From Panicum virgatum (lineage: Eukaryota; Streptophyta; Magnoliopsida; Poales; Poaceae): DNA of 64,000 nt. Below are positions 34,138 to 46,789 of this stretch, piece by piece. The notes beneath the pieces were generated by a model, which saw only the letters and a list, made by a program, of their open reading frames with translations, had not been told where the DNA came from and searched no databases. Positions within the stretch are counted from its first letter, which is position 1, and every line of letters begins with the position of its first letter. Made by a program: the position numbers and the translations under genes. The stretch is taken from the NCBI RefSeq assembly GCF_016808335.1, contig NC_053148.1, positions 16,768,433 to 16,832,432 of the forward strand. The letters are read 5' to 3'.

Positions 34138-35089
34138 GAGGAGAAAATTGCATATTTGGGACTCGAAACAATGGGTTTCGCAGTTTTACCATCTCTAACA
34201 TTGGTTTCGCAAAAATAGGCTCCCAAACGTTGGCCATTTGATTTCCATGCCATTTAATGTATTTCTCCTCTTTTCTAATATTCTTCCATGTATTTGCAAC
34301 ATGAGTAGACTATTTTGCCCTTATGCTTTTGATACGAATCGAACTAGTGTCGAGACAGCTTGGAGGGTTCCCTGCCGGAATAGGGCCCAGGCGGCGCTTG
34401 GCCGCGCCGGAGGTGGCCGGCCCTCGGACCGGAGGCGCGCCGGGGTAGGGGAGCGGGCCGTGAAGCGGGTAGGGGTGGCGCGGCAGCCGGACGGCGAGGG
34501 AGGCGGTAACAGGCGGCGGCTGGACTTTGGTAGCTCCGGTGAGCATTTGGGCATTTCTCTGTGTATCGATTTCGCGTGAATTTGGAGGTTCGAGGAGCTT
34601 CATTGGGTTGCAGGGGTTCCGTTTTGAGGGTTGGCTCGGCCGGTATGGGTCTCATGGCGGCCGGCGACGGCATGCAAGACCGGCGGGCGACGGTGCTCAG
34701 GGCCGGCCCAAGGAGTGGCGCAGGAGGCTCGGGGGGGGGGGGGGGGTGATGGTAGCTATGGCCCTCCATGGACGCCGGAAGACGAAGCGACTCGCGTACG
34801 GGAGACTGGGGATGCTAGCCATGGCCCTCCATGGCCGCCGGAAAACTAAGTGACTCCCGTACGGGAGACTCAGAAAGGACGTCAATGATTCCTATCCAAA
34901 AGCAGAGGGCAATATAGTCCACTCATGTTGCAATTACATAGAAGAATATTAGAAAAGAGGAGAAATACATCAAATGGTACAAAAATCAAATGGCCAACGT
35001 TTGGGAGCCTATTTTTGCGAAACCAATGTTAGAGATGGCAAAACTGCGAAGCCTATTGTTTCAAGTCCCAAATATGTAATTTTCTCCTC
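34138..35089. mobile_element. Mutator-like element with ~185-bp inverted repeats
   Basis: The termini are GAGGAGAAAATTGCATATTT at 34138 and its near-complement ending at 35089. The inverted repeats span about 34138-34322 and 34905-35089, with roughly one difference per 12 bases. The interior is GC-rich with no recognisable protein. It contains a G16 run (34731-34746) and a 63-bp tandem duplication. Terminal sequence and layout are those of a non-autonomous MULE. It is bounded on both sides by the 129-bp duplication. I see no 9-bp one. Confidence 0.88.
34748..34873. repeat. 63-bp tandem duplication in the MULE interior
   Basis: A segment beginning 'gatggtagctatggccctcc' at 34748 recurs at 34811 with several differences. 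Both copies end in 'cgtacgggagact'. Confidence 0.88.
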
Positions 35090-35218
35090 CCCATCCATAG
35101 GTAGCTGCCCCTGCTAGGATCGCTGCCGATGCCCTTTGCTCCCGTTGCACAATGAGTGGCGCGGGTCGAAGCTCACCTGCAGAACCGCTTTTGGAGGGTC
35201 ATTGGGTTGGCCCAAAAA
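35090..35218. repeat. 129-bp direct duplication, right copy
   Basis: This is the partner of 34009-34137. It starts at the base after the Mutator-like element and then runs into unique sequence ('attgacaaaatgaac'). Confidence 0.95.
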
Positions 35219-35375
35219 ATTGACAAAATGAACTAGAATGTCATTATACCTAAATAATTTAGGAGGAAAAATGAAATAGAGTGACATGTCATCGTAATTA
35301 ATTAGCTAACCCAAAAAATACCATTGGGCACCCAATTGCAGCTGCTTGTGCTGCACACCGTCGAAGCATCCTAAT

Positions 35376-35377
<2 letters not shown>

Positions 35378-35456
<79 letters not shown>
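35378..35456. repeat. (CT)n-(CG)n microsatellite
   Basis: About 34 CT dinucleotides are followed by five CG dinucleotides, within the disrupted intron region of the SUD1-like pseudogene. Confidence 0.95.
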
Positions 35457-35457
<1 letters not shown>

Positions 35458-35826
35458 TCCCTCCCTCCCTTCTTCTCTCTTATTTCTTTTGCAGATAATA
35501 ATAATTTAATCTAATTTAGTTCCTAACAATCTCCCTCTTTCTCTACATATCCATGTGGTGATAGTCGATGTGGCATTTGCTCTTCTGCTTGGATTTCTCC
35601 CCTTCTCACTGGGAAGAATAGTATTATGATGTTTCAGTTTTGCCACTGTGCAGTGGATGTAGCCCTCTCCTACACTTCAACAGCTTCAGTACTTTTAGTT
35701 GGATATTGGTTTATCCTTATCGTGGCGCTTCTCTTTACTGGCTTTCATGCTTTCCAGCAATACTCAAGGGGCTAGCGCCTTATCATCACAATCTATTTTG
35801 ATGTATTGACCAACTGGATCTGCTGG

Positions 35827-37629
35827 CTGTTTAGAACTTTAGCCCTCTTAGAATGCTGCCTAGCATACATGGGGTGCTCGATAGGACATGCAGTTTTTTG
35901 CAGCACTTCTTCTGGGGGATCATAAGTGTAGCCAATGTCTCTCCTAACCTTGCAGCGATACTTGTGATATGCCCATTGATCTTTGGCTGGTTGCTTGATA
36001 TCTGCACTTCAGAATTGTTTGGTGTGAAAATACCTCAGAAGCTCCAACTTCTATTTGCTTCATCATTTGCTTCTAATGCCCTTCACTGGCTTATTGGATG
36101 CATCTGTTTGAAGCTTCACTACTCACTTTCCAGTCTTCTTCACCCGCTGTGTCATACTATAGTTTTGGTTCAGCATGTCAGTATGTATGTTCTTTTTTTG
36201 TTGTTTCAGAATTTAACCATTGGTATGCATGCGTTTTGCTTGTCAATAGTTATTGAGGTTAGGAGTTAGTGCCCCTTTTGTCGACACTACTGGAGGCCAA
36301 ATCAAGATAGGGGAACCATTCTGCAACTTTTATTTCATGATTCTGCAGGGTCTTTTTCTCAGTGTTATCTATGTTGCAATAGTCATTCTTGTCCCTGTTG
36401 AAATTGCTTTTCATTTGGCACCTACTGTGTTCCCGTTAGATATCACTTAAGTTCTCTATGCTACATTTTCATTGGTATTTGCCAGTCTTTGGCATCGAAC
36501 TACTATCAGTATCAGGTGTTCTTCTTCAGAAGTTTCTAGTTTGCGATGCACTGAAATACCTTGAGCCTGGTGTGCTTGTGCAGAAGGCACTGCGGTATTG
36601 GTTTGCCACTACTGAACGGGCTCTTGGTTTGACCGGTTTATTGATTGCCTAGCCTGATGGCTCTGGCGAATCCGAGCTTGGGAATAGTGTCACACCAAAA
36701 GATCAGCACGACAGGCCTGCTGAGGCTAAGGACAAAAGGTACACCATCTGTTTGTACGGAGTTAGTTGCAGACTTGCAGTGTTGTAATTTTCGTCTTAAT
36801 TCTTTACTCTGGCTTGATATAAATTGATTCTGACTTCTGACCATTCTGTTTGTTCATTCAGTAAATACGTACTATGTGCTTCACGGCTTGTACTTCCATT
36901 TTGATTTACATAAGCACAGTTAGTAACTTGTTGGGTACTAAATTCAATGGCCATATTAATGTGTTATTTTGTTTATGTCGGAGCTGGATTAGTCAAAATA
37001 GTCATATGCATCAATAAAAGTACCTATGTTGTCAAAGGAAAGAAAAAAATAAAGGTACCAAAATTGCATCTTTTTATAGAAGGAAATTTTAATACCAAAT
37101 CGCAATTAATTTTTATATATGGATTCCATCATCTTGACGATTTTTGCTATCTGATTAGATAATTCCCATCTATGAATCACCGATACTTCACTAACCCAGC
37201 CGTACCCGTACCCGTATCCGATACTTCGATACTTCAATACTCCGATACTCTCTCTATACTACCACTATGTCATTTTTTAAACTCACGTATCGCCGTACCC
37301 GTATCGCGTATCGGTGATACATAGATTCCCATTCAATGCACTGAAAGCTTCTTCAGATCTGGAGATTAGAAGAATCCCCTTTGAAGTGTAGGCTCACCCA
37401 GCCAAGCATTAGTTTCCTCCATATATTAAAATGTAGTTTGAAATTTTCAAACTGTTTTTCTGCTGGTTTTGTTCAAAGCATGCACTCTAGGTTCCCAACT
37501 TTTTAATAAATGATGATGTCTTGTTTATTTGCTGTTCTCATGCACTTCACCATACCACTCAATTGACATCAATAAACAAATGTTACATATCCAAAGGAAT
37601 CGTGCGCAGAGCTTGTTTCTAACATTTAC

Positions 37630-37662
<33 letters not shown>

Positions 37663-38874
37663 CTGCTGTACTTGTTGTTCCAGTCTTAGTTGGACGTGCA
37701 TTGTTGTTTGCATTCCCTAGTTGCCAGTAGCAGGTGCTTTGAAGTCAAATGGTAATGATTGTACACCGCAGTTCACTAGAATTGTTTTTTTATTTTTTTT
37801 AGGACATAGACTTGCTTTGTGGACTAAATTAATATGTTAGATTTGTTTCATCTCACTTGTGCAGTTTTTTTTTGGCTCAGATGTTTTTGCGTTTGCTGTC
37901 AGACTTTGCATCTTGTCAACTATTATTGCTGCCTCTAGAGATGCCTTTGCTCACGTGAAGTCTGGGAGGACACGCCTCTGACTTCTATTATCAGCAATTG
38001 GGGTACACCTGTTTTGAAGAGTTCTCCACTTCTGTTCGTATGGATGAGTTAGTCGATCTGGTTTCATTGTTAGTAGTTTTCTGCTTTCTGGTTGATTCAG
38101 CTCAGTGACTTTCTCTCTGTTGTCAGATTATCACCATTCCCTTTCTGATCGGATTGCTGGTTGATTGTCTACTGATATCACTCGTCGTGGACAATCAAGT
38201 TCCAGTTCTCGATTTCTTCTGTACTTGGTTCCTGGGGTTGCAATTGCTGAAATTCTGGACTAAGTTGGTGAGCAGCAACCTTTTCTTGTTGCTTTCTTGA
38301 TCTTGTAGCTTGAAACTTTTGGATCAGCAAAATTGTTTCCTAACCTGTAAGGTGGTTTTAGCTAATTATGCATGTTATTACTATTTGATTGGGCAATAAC
38401 CAGGTTCACTAATTAGCGATGCAACTACTTTGGTTTTATTATTCTGAAGGTTCACTTGACAAGGGTTGCACCTTTCCTGGCCTATGTCATCGATCAAAGG
38501 TGGGATCAGAAGCTAACTCAGGCAAGTGAGGATGGGTTTTCAGGGCTCAGGGCAATGTGGGTGTTTATTGATGCCGATCATCGCGAAGCTCCTATCTGCT
38601 CTCTGTGTTCCTTATGTGCTTGCAAAAGGTGTCGCCCCAGTATTTGGCTACTCTGCTACCGTGAACTGTGCAGTGATTCGTTTTGCATGGCGAGAGCCTC
38701 GCCATGTGTGTGCGCTGTTATATAGCCAAATTACTCTGTAGGCTTGTCGTCAGACTCCACGATTCTATTAGGGATGAGCTCTGCAGGCTCGTCGTCAGAC
38801 TCCACCATTCAATCAGGGATGAGCGCTATCTCGTTGGACAGAGGTTGCAGAATTATACCACTATGTTCGGCTGA
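35827..38874 (+). pseudogene. SUD1/DOA10-like pseudogene, 3' fragments
   Basis: Successive pieces follow SUD1/DOA10 order on the plus strand. At 35853-36150 there is a membrane-rich part with GWLLDICTSELFG and ALHWLIG. At 36350-36450 is VPVEIAFHLAPTVFPLDIT. At 36535-36720 is LRYWFATTERALGLTG, followed by a TAG. About 38140-38271 reads IPFLIGLLVDCLLI..LQLLKFW before a GT donor. At 38450-38570 is EDGFSGLRAMWV, which shifts frame to LLSALCVPYVLAKGV. The end, SIRDERYLVGQRL, has its preceding segment tandemly doubled. The middle third of the protein is absent, several frames are broken, and introns remain. It is therefore a decayed gene copy and was not made by retrotransposition. Confidence 0.82.
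37632..37671. repeat. C40 homopolymer
   Basis: Forty consecutive C residues occur on the plus strand, with the matching G-run on the minus strand. Length in the assembly may be inexact. The overlapping proline-rich ORF is an artefact of the run. Confidence 0.9.
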
Positions 38875-39960
38875 TTTGTCAGCCAACTAGCCCGAAGTGC
38901 CTTTCTCTCACACCAAATCAGCACCAATCACTAGCTAGTTAGTAGTATTTTTTTCTAACAATAATTCAGCATCAGCCACTCGCTACTCCAAACAGAGTGA
39001 TAACTCAAGATTCACCTACTCTTTAGTGTTATTAAACAAGGTTAGGATCAGATAAACAGATCTTTTTTCGTGGAATATATACAAGCTACTATTCTCGTGC
39101 TGCGTGTATAGGCTACGTTGCAGAGTGATATACAGGCAACAACTATTATATAGTGCGAAAAGAAAGACGCGATACCTAGTACTGGTTGGTGTATTTACTG
39201 CCCTGGAAGATACAGCACCTCCAGATTTGTAAATATCGTTTACTCAGAAAAAGCTGCATCTAACCGTGATCTCAGGTAAGACAAAAAATAGTTGCAGAAC
39301 GTACTTGTTCGGCGACCGAAATTCCCCTTGAACAGCGAGTTATTACAGGTGAATGCCAAGATGTGATTTTTACTTTACGGAATGAAACTGCATCAAAGCT
39401 TGCGTGGCCAGGAGTATTTCTTTGTCTTTGGATGGAAATTACGAAATTATTTTAGGCTACTTTGAATTACCTTTTCCCTAATATCTCGATTTTTTTCCTA
39501 AGGATAACGAGATCGGCTCAGACTGTAAGCTACGTAGAAAAGGCAGAAATATCACAATGTTTAGTTTTCCGCGTAAAATGCGACATTCCTTTAGTCGCCC
39601 AAGCTACTAAAATGGTTAGTGCTGTAGCAAGGAATGAACTAAAATGGTTACCGTGTTAACTATCCCGGGTGCAGCTGGGTGCGTGATGACACGAGACCCA
39701 ACCCAACCTAAAGGGGCAATCGGTGCCTGCCTGATGACGATGGATGGCAAATGAAAGATCTTTAATTTCTTACCTTGCCTGCAGTGCAGGCATACCTTAA
39801 CCACCACTGCACTACGTCTGAGGATTAAAGCTATCCATCCTGCAAAGTCATTCCAAACTTGCCCCACTCAGCAGAACTGGACAGATTCAAGCTAACAAGC
39901 ATCATCCATCCATCACTCCTGCTCCACTTGATGCTCAATATCCTTCCAATTTCATCAGTT
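38875..39960. other. intergenic segment between pseudogene and transporter gene
   Basis: No gene is supported. 'cactatgttcgg' at 38857 and 'ccaaacagagtg' near 38990 form a weak inverted pair that could be a hAT-type MITE, but I found no duplication. The rest is AT-rich and anonymous, and the transporter promoter lies at its right end. Confidence 0.5.
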
Positions 39961-39973
39961 GCCTTTATATATG

Positions 39974-39982
39974 TATATAAAT
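39974..39982 (+). promoter_or_regulatory. TATA box of the transporter gene
   Basis: TATATAAAT lies about 160 bp upstream of the start codon, followed by a CT- and A-rich leader typical of a plant 5' UTR ('catcgatccatctccatccc'). The transcription start would be near 40010. This is position and motif evidence only. Confidence 0.55.
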
Positions 39983-40140
39983 GGATAAAGGGAGACAAAC
40001 CCACATCGATCCATCTCCATCCCAAATCGATCGACCGATCGATCCAAACACCCATTCATCCAGCAAGTCCTCTTCTTCTAGCCGCTACCGCCGCCGCCTC
40101 GTCAAGCCTTCAGTTACCTGATCGATACGTACGCATGCAT

Positions 40141-43100
40141 ATGGATCCCAAAGTTTCTGTTGCTCTTACTCTGTCCCTCGTCGGCGGCTTAAGCACCTCA
40201 CTTGGTACGGGCAACTAACCATTTTTACTTCCGAAAGTTCTCGTTCTACATTACTCTAGCTAGCTAGGATTGCATGAGTTATAATACATTATTTATTATT
40301 CATGCATCGCTTTTAGTTTATTCCAACAATGCCAAATATTTGGAACACAGAGCGAGATTTCTTCAAGAGTAAACAATTTCATGGTACTATATATACATGC
40401 AGCTAACTACAAGAGAACTGCATCCGTCTCCGGTTACAATTATGTCTGGTCACCACACTCATCCCTAAACTACAAGTAGCATATAGAAATATATATAGCA
40501 CCAGGCCAGGATTTCCAAAAAAAAGGCTCCTCCGATCCTTTACATATTTTAATTTAGCTCAATCATATTGGAGTATTACACATTGCTAAATAACCGCAAT
40601 TAGTATAGCTAACAGATGGCTTTTCATTGTACATCTGGTGTGTAACAATCCATCAGACAGCGGTAAGTATAATTGATTCACTTGTAAGTTACAGTGTTCT
40701 AATTCATGAATAAACTATAACTATAATCTAACTTGTAAGAATATATATATATGCATATCTGAAAAAAAAAACTGCATAGGAAGAAAAGAACAGCCAGCTG
40801 GCTAATGGTCTAGTCTCAACCGACACACACCACAAACTAATAATAACGAGAGGGAGCTTGTTAAACTTTAACTTTTAACACTGTACTTATGCCTCAAATA
40901 TGATCCATATACTGTCCAATATATCTGCTAGATAGAATTGTCCTAGAACCAATCTCATAAAAAAATGTCAACCAAGCAAATTATTTATTATGATAACAAT
41001 AGGAATTGTACATTCATTTGAAGAACCTCAGGATTTATAATCTAGGCAGACATTGGATACAAGATGTTACCGTACCTCTATAAGCAGCTACCCTTTTCCT
41101 ACTGCCTTTTCTAATAATCCTTGTACTCTGTTCACCAGGTGCACTGTTGGCTATACTCAATCGTGCGCCAAATAACAAAACACTTGGGATGTTACAGGTT
41201 GATGCTATGACTATTTACTAATCATTGCCCATAGAGTCACGTTCAAAGAACAACAAAAGTTTGGTTGCCTACAAAGTTCACAGTTTAACATAACCGAACA
41301 TTTTGTAGGGCTTTGCTACTGGACTCATGCTGAGCATGTCTTTCTTTGACTTGGCTTATGATGCCATAAATGCGATTGGTTTTCTGAAAGGAAACCTTTG
41401 GGTAAGAATAGAAAGATCTTCTGTTGGCATTTGCAACCTCTTTTTCAAAATTTTGACTTGTGGATTGTAGTTTTTTGCTGGAGCACTTCTATTTTCAACA
41501 ATTGCTGATGTTTTCCCTGAGCCAGATTGCAATTTGACAGATCAAAATGACAAACAGGTCCACTTTCCCTCATTTTGTTTAGTTAGTCACATTTGAATGG
41601 GAAAGCTAATATATGATTCTCTGCTCTATATTTCATTAGGAAAAGATGGTTGGTGACAGCATAGCAGGAAAGCAACTTATGATGAGACACCGTCGAAGAG
41701 TGATCTTTAGCGTAGTTGTCACAGCAATTGGTATGCCTTAAACAAGCCCACCGTACTTTGGTGGATCCATAAATAGTATTCTCTAATAAAACTATTTGCA
41801 TATATATTTTGTTGATATTTTTCTATACAATAATTTATAAATTCTATCAATATGCACATTTATTGTGTTCAACTTTTATGAAATTGAGAAAATAAAACAT
41901 ACCATGTGTGCGTTGTAACATTAAACATCATTAATAAGTATGTCACAATGTTTGGAATAAATCAGTAACAGTGATACAAACATGACATTTTTTGAATATT
42001 TATACACAAATCTACATCTCACCATAGATGTTTATTTATTTGTATACAACATTTTTTGTTCTCAATCAAACATGTTGGCTTTAAATAATTTAAAAGAAGT
42101 AGGATTACGAAAGAACATAATTGTCTAGGGCTTGTTGAATGAAAAATGTAGCACAAAACACTTTCTTTTTAGGTCATATTGTACATGTTGATATAATTTT
42201 GCAAGTGATTCCAGCAGTAAATTTTCAGGTAATATAATGAAAATAATTTTGTTAGTTTCAATTTTGGTGGATCTGATTAAATACCGAAATAAGATCATTA
42301 TTTTTTCATGGAATTTCACATAGATGATAAATGTGAAATTATTCAGGCTTATGAAACTCTGCATACCTAATAAATGATCTAGGGGGGGGGGGGGTATGCA
42401 TGTGTACATGTAACAATATTCCTCTTCCCGCAAGTGTAATTGATTTTAATAATTGCATCAAAAATCAACAGTTGCCGGTGTGAGCTTGCAAAATTTCCCT
42501 GTGGGTACAGCTGCATTTCTTGGAACAACAAAGGTATTGTTCATTGTTTCCCACGTTTAGATGACCTGATATTTCTTTGAACATGGTCAATGTTGTAACT
42601 AGGTATTTTACTTGCCAAAAAAATGTTGCAACTACTTCTGACAACCAAATGCCGTTGTTAAAAGAAATATAATATTGAATTATCAGTTTTTTTATTGAAT
42701 TATCATCCCTTTTTTCTATTGAATTATCAGTTGATGATTACAAGATTAATGAAATATTGTATAAAAGTAACCTAATATTGAAATAACCTTCCAACTGTAA
42801 GGATTCATATCGGTATTATTTCCCGTATAATTTCTATATCATGTTAATCACGTCAATCGCATTCCGGCCAATTTCATAGTAACTTTTAGTTAACAAAACT
42901 ATTATAATCCATGGATGGTAAAAACACAATCAGTTATTGCCCATCATTTGTCAAAAGGTACCTTTGCATTCTCAATATTTGAATGAGGTCCCATTTGCCT
43001 AAGCTGTAGTTCCTTTTTACCTTGTTTGTGATTCTAGAAGCATGACTTTAGAGAAATGGAACCAAAATAGGAGCTTCTCTCCCTGATGTAGCTAGGTTGC

Positions 43101-45625
43101 TACAAACAGCAAGGGTGGACATATACTCACCCTAAGGAGGCTCTGAACAACCATTTTAGGTGGTATTGGACTATTCCTTGCTTATTAGTCTCAAATGTTT
43201 CTGCCGAGCTCTCGAGTTAACACTAACAGACCCATCTATCACTAGCTCCTAACAAATAGCTTTTCCTGGACCAACTGAACAACTCACGACCATGGATATA
43301 TAAGACTAACTCAAACAAACTAAGACACTCGAGTCTAATAATTCAAGCCGTGAACTCCAGCTACTCCTTTGACATGCGTCTAGTTCATGTCTTGCCAAAG
43401 AAAGTGTCAACAACAATCCCGTCGTTTATTGCATGCTTAAGGGGAGCCAGGCTTCAATTATCCAAGTGCGAAACCTGAGTTTTTGTTATTAATTATTGTA
43501 AATATATATATATATATATGTAATGTTAAATGGCTAACTAATCTTACCTACTTATCAGGGCTTCCGTGTTGGTTTGAATTTGGCTCTTGCTATAGCTCTA
43601 CACTACATTCCCGAGGTAATTGAGTCTACACCTGCTTGTCAATGGAACTGGCTATTGGTACATTAATTGTCACCTCACCCATTCCCATGCTTTTGGTGGG
43701 TGTAATATCCCCATTCCAAAGTGCAAACATGTATGTATATGTGTACACACACACAAGTCAAATGTGCTAATATCTGCTATGTCTGCTTTCATTCACCCCC
43801 GGCCCAGGGTATTTCAGTAGCTCTCCCAGCGTACTTTGCCACTAGCAGGTACGATTATATATAACTTCTACAGAAATTATGACCCCTTCATTTTTGTATA
43901 TGTTATATATACCAAAGTGCTGAATCACAAATTCTATCATATAATAACCACTAAATGAATGACAAACAGTCAAATAAATGACTGACACTTTCTTCAAAAT
44001 AAATAAATAATCTTTACTCTTTTTTTTTGAAATACTAACTTCTCATGTCTCTGGTGCAGCAAATGGCAAGCCTTCAAACTAGCAACACTATCGGGCTTTG
44101 CAGAGCCACTGGGTGTAATTATTGTGGGTAGGTTAGTTGCCTATTTTAAGGCCCTGTTTGGTTTCAATATAGTTTTCCTACTTATAAGCTAAAAAGTGAA
44201 ATAAGCTACTTATTTTGCCAAACACTAGGGACTTATAAGCTAGCGACTTATAAGTCATAAGCAAGTGCATCCCTACTTAAAGTGAAATAAGTCACTCTTT
44301 TGTGCAGCAAGTGCTAGCTAACTTATAAGTCACTACAACCAAAGCAAAGGGACTTAATAAATAAGTCACTGACTTAATATGTTAGGTGACTTATTGGAAC
44401 CAAACAGGGTCTAAGTTATTCTTCAGCAACTACTTTGCTTAAACCATTAGTGTAATTAAAATCTGAACCGAACGTGTACCTTAAACCATAAAATAATAAC
44501 ACAGATGTTTGTGGATTGACAATTTATTATTGACTTCAAACGGGGGTGGAGATCCAATTAATAATGATACAACAAAACATACCTTTGTCTTACTTAACAA
44601 AATAAAAAGGCCTCGACCAACTGATGCAGTCCTTTGTGTTGCTTAACACATAATATAGGCTTCTAGCTCCAATGAAGACCTAAAGTTTTTGGAGTATAAA
44701 CTAAAGAGCGCCGCCTATGAAGCATTCTGTATAACCCCGATTCAAAATCCTGAATGCATCATCATTTGCATAAGTAAAGATAGCAGTTACTAATCAAAGC
44801 AATGCTAGAACAACGCTGGTCCTAATCGATGAGACAACTATTTGTGACTAGTGGTTACTATCTGGGCTGTAGAAAAATTGCTCAAATCAGTATGATGCAA
44901 GAGATGAATTAAAAAGTATACTAATTAACTGGAATTTACACGAGGAACATAGGCATGAAAAAATGCCGCTATGCACTAGTGAATGAAATTTAATTCAATG
45001 TTCAGTTAATATACACAAGGAACCTAGGGATAATTTATGTATTATTAGTAGAAAATATAGAAAGAAGAAAAGTTTGGTTCCAAATGTTAAAACTTTACAA
45101 ATGGCAACACATCATGATATCGAAAAGTTATTGAGTTTCATATAGTTATTTGTGTTGTACCTAAATGCAATGAATGTGAAACCACATTTCTTTCAGCATA
45201 CATATTCCCAAGCAATTTGAATCCTGAAATATTGGAAGGTCTACTTGGATTAGGTAACTACAATTTTGTTAAAAATCATTTCCTTTCAAAAAACTAAAAG
45301 TATTCACTCAATTGGTATTTTTATTTTGTACAGTGGGAGGAGTGATGGCTTTTCTAACATTGTATGAAATGCTACCATTAGCATTTGAATATGCTGGACG
45401 CAAGGATGCTGTTAAAGCAGTATTTGTTGGCATGGCCTTTATGTCAATGAGGTGCGCCATGCTCTTAGCATATGAAATAAGCATACACAGACATCTCAAA
45501 CTACATATAGTAGGATGAGAATGTGATCTGGTTAATTAGTTTGATAAACATAGTAATTATGTATCTCTTTCTTTTGCAGCTTGTATTTCCTAGATGTTAG
45601 CCTCCCAAAGGAGATGAATGCTTAA
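40141..45625 (+). CDS. ZIP-family metal transporter, ZTP29-like, with altered metal-site residues
   Basis: Twelve exons: 40141-40204, 41139-41197, 41309-41401, 41471-41557, 41640-41730, 42472-42533, 43559-43615, 43808-43848, 44060-44127, 45197-45253, 45334-45451, 45580-45625. All introns are GT-AG, the phases agree, and the 843 bases encode 280 residues without a stop. Family members (Arabidopsis ZTP29, about 276) are ER zinc transporters of the GufA-like ZIP group. Matches include LVGGLSTSLGALL, GFATGLMLSMSFFDLA, WQAFKLATLSG.AEPLGVI and EMLPLAFEYAG. The usual HNFPEG is QNFPVG here (Q138, V142), HNIPEG is HYIPEG (Y168), and LHEMLP is LYEMLP (Y237). H167, E171 and E200 remain. An ATG six bases upstream (40135) is in frame. 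I chose 40141 because relatives begin MD. Two extra residues precede the TM4 motif. Confidence 0.9.
42382..42394. repeat. G13 homopolymer in intron 5
   Basis: Thirteen consecutive G residues lie about 80 bp upstream of the exon 6 acceptor of the transporter gene. Confidence 0.9.
44150..44411. mobile_element. Tourist-like MITE in intron 9 of the transporter gene
   Basis: A 262-bp element has terminal inverted repeats GGCCCTGTTTGGTTTC and its near-complement GGAACCAAACAGGGTC. It is flanked by TAA at 44147-44149 and 44412-44414, the target preference of PIF/Harbinger-type elements. The interior is rich in 'acttataag' phrases on both strands and has no ORF. It sits wholly inside the intron and leaves the splice sites intact. 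Confidence 0.88.
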
Positions 45626-46789
45626 CATGATTTGCACAAAAACCAATTGATGCTATGGTCAAGAGCATTACAAGATGGGTGTGGCAAACAAGGTATCTTA
45701 CAGCTGCTTCATAAAATTATCACGCTTTGCTAAGAGGAAATAAAATCAATAATCATAATTTTTGAAAAATTATTAAATTTTGTGTTTACTAGAAACTGTA
45801 GCTTCAGAAACTCATAGAGATTCCTGTAGACAGAGATCTATTGCTTTCATGGTTGAAATAACATTGAAATGCTAAATAATCCTTGTATGAATCTGCTACA
45901 ATATTTCACTTTGCAGTGTAACTGTGCACTAAAATTCTTAGGATATCATAAAAAATAATAGTTTGATAGGATAAGTGAAAGACATTTAACATGTACCTCA
46001 AATATTTTCATATCTGTATTTTCAACAAACTTAACTGTGGATACACTAAAAGGTACTTATGTGAGAAAAAAATACATAACAAAACTTAGTTATCTGTTTA
46101 AGAGCAGATACTATCTATGCATTTTTCCTGTTTCACATATAGAAAACAACAATATAAAAATAACTAAAATCAGTTCTAAAATGGGTTATTAGTATTCTCT
46201 TGCATGCAGAAAAATCATATTATGTGGGCTAACAAATAGACCAGTGCATACATTTGTATTTCATTAAAAAAATGATCAAACGAATCATCATGTACAGGTG
46301 TTGGTGGGAGCTGCGAAGGATGTGCCTACGGTTCTACATTAACAGATGGAGAAATAATCAATAATATAATGACAGCCAATGGCAGATCAGGGGGTGGTTA
46401 TCAATATCCTTTTAGATATGTAGCCAAAATTATCAAGAAAAGAAGCACAAGCAGTTTAGAAAGCAGATTGTATATATTTTAGAAAGCAGAAGTAGATACA
46501 AACCATTAATATGATGTACAAACAAAAAATAAATACTATATGATGAATGATTGATTAACACTGATGTCTGAAGATTAATTGAAATTGAGTAGCATGGCAT
46601 CAAGAATGATCTAATTTACATTCATATAGTGCTTTCGATTCGCTTAAGGGCTGCTGGAGATGTTTGGTGATTTTTATTTTCAGAGGTATTAGGAGTCCAA
46701 CAATGACATATAGCCCATGTTTGAAGTCCTTCATAGTCGCTTCGGTGTTGCTGAAGGTGTTTGGTGAGTTTTTTTGGGCTTATATTTAT
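45626..46789. other. 3' flank of the transporter gene
   Basis: The sequence is AT-rich and no ORF is supported. A possible 3' UTR intron runs from 'caaacaag|gtatcttac' (45692) to 'tgtacag|gtgttgg' near 46298. The tandem array begins at about 46790. A polyadenylation site cannot be placed with confidence. Confidence 0.45.

Noticed and set aside
37525..37720. Proline-rich or glycine-rich ORFs over the C40 run
   Set aside because: They are a homopolymer artefact with no context.
38857..39001. hAT-type MITE after the SUD1-like pseudogene
   Set aside because: The ends 'cactatgttcgg' and 'ccaaacagagtg' are only a weak inverted pair, and I could find no 8-bp duplication.
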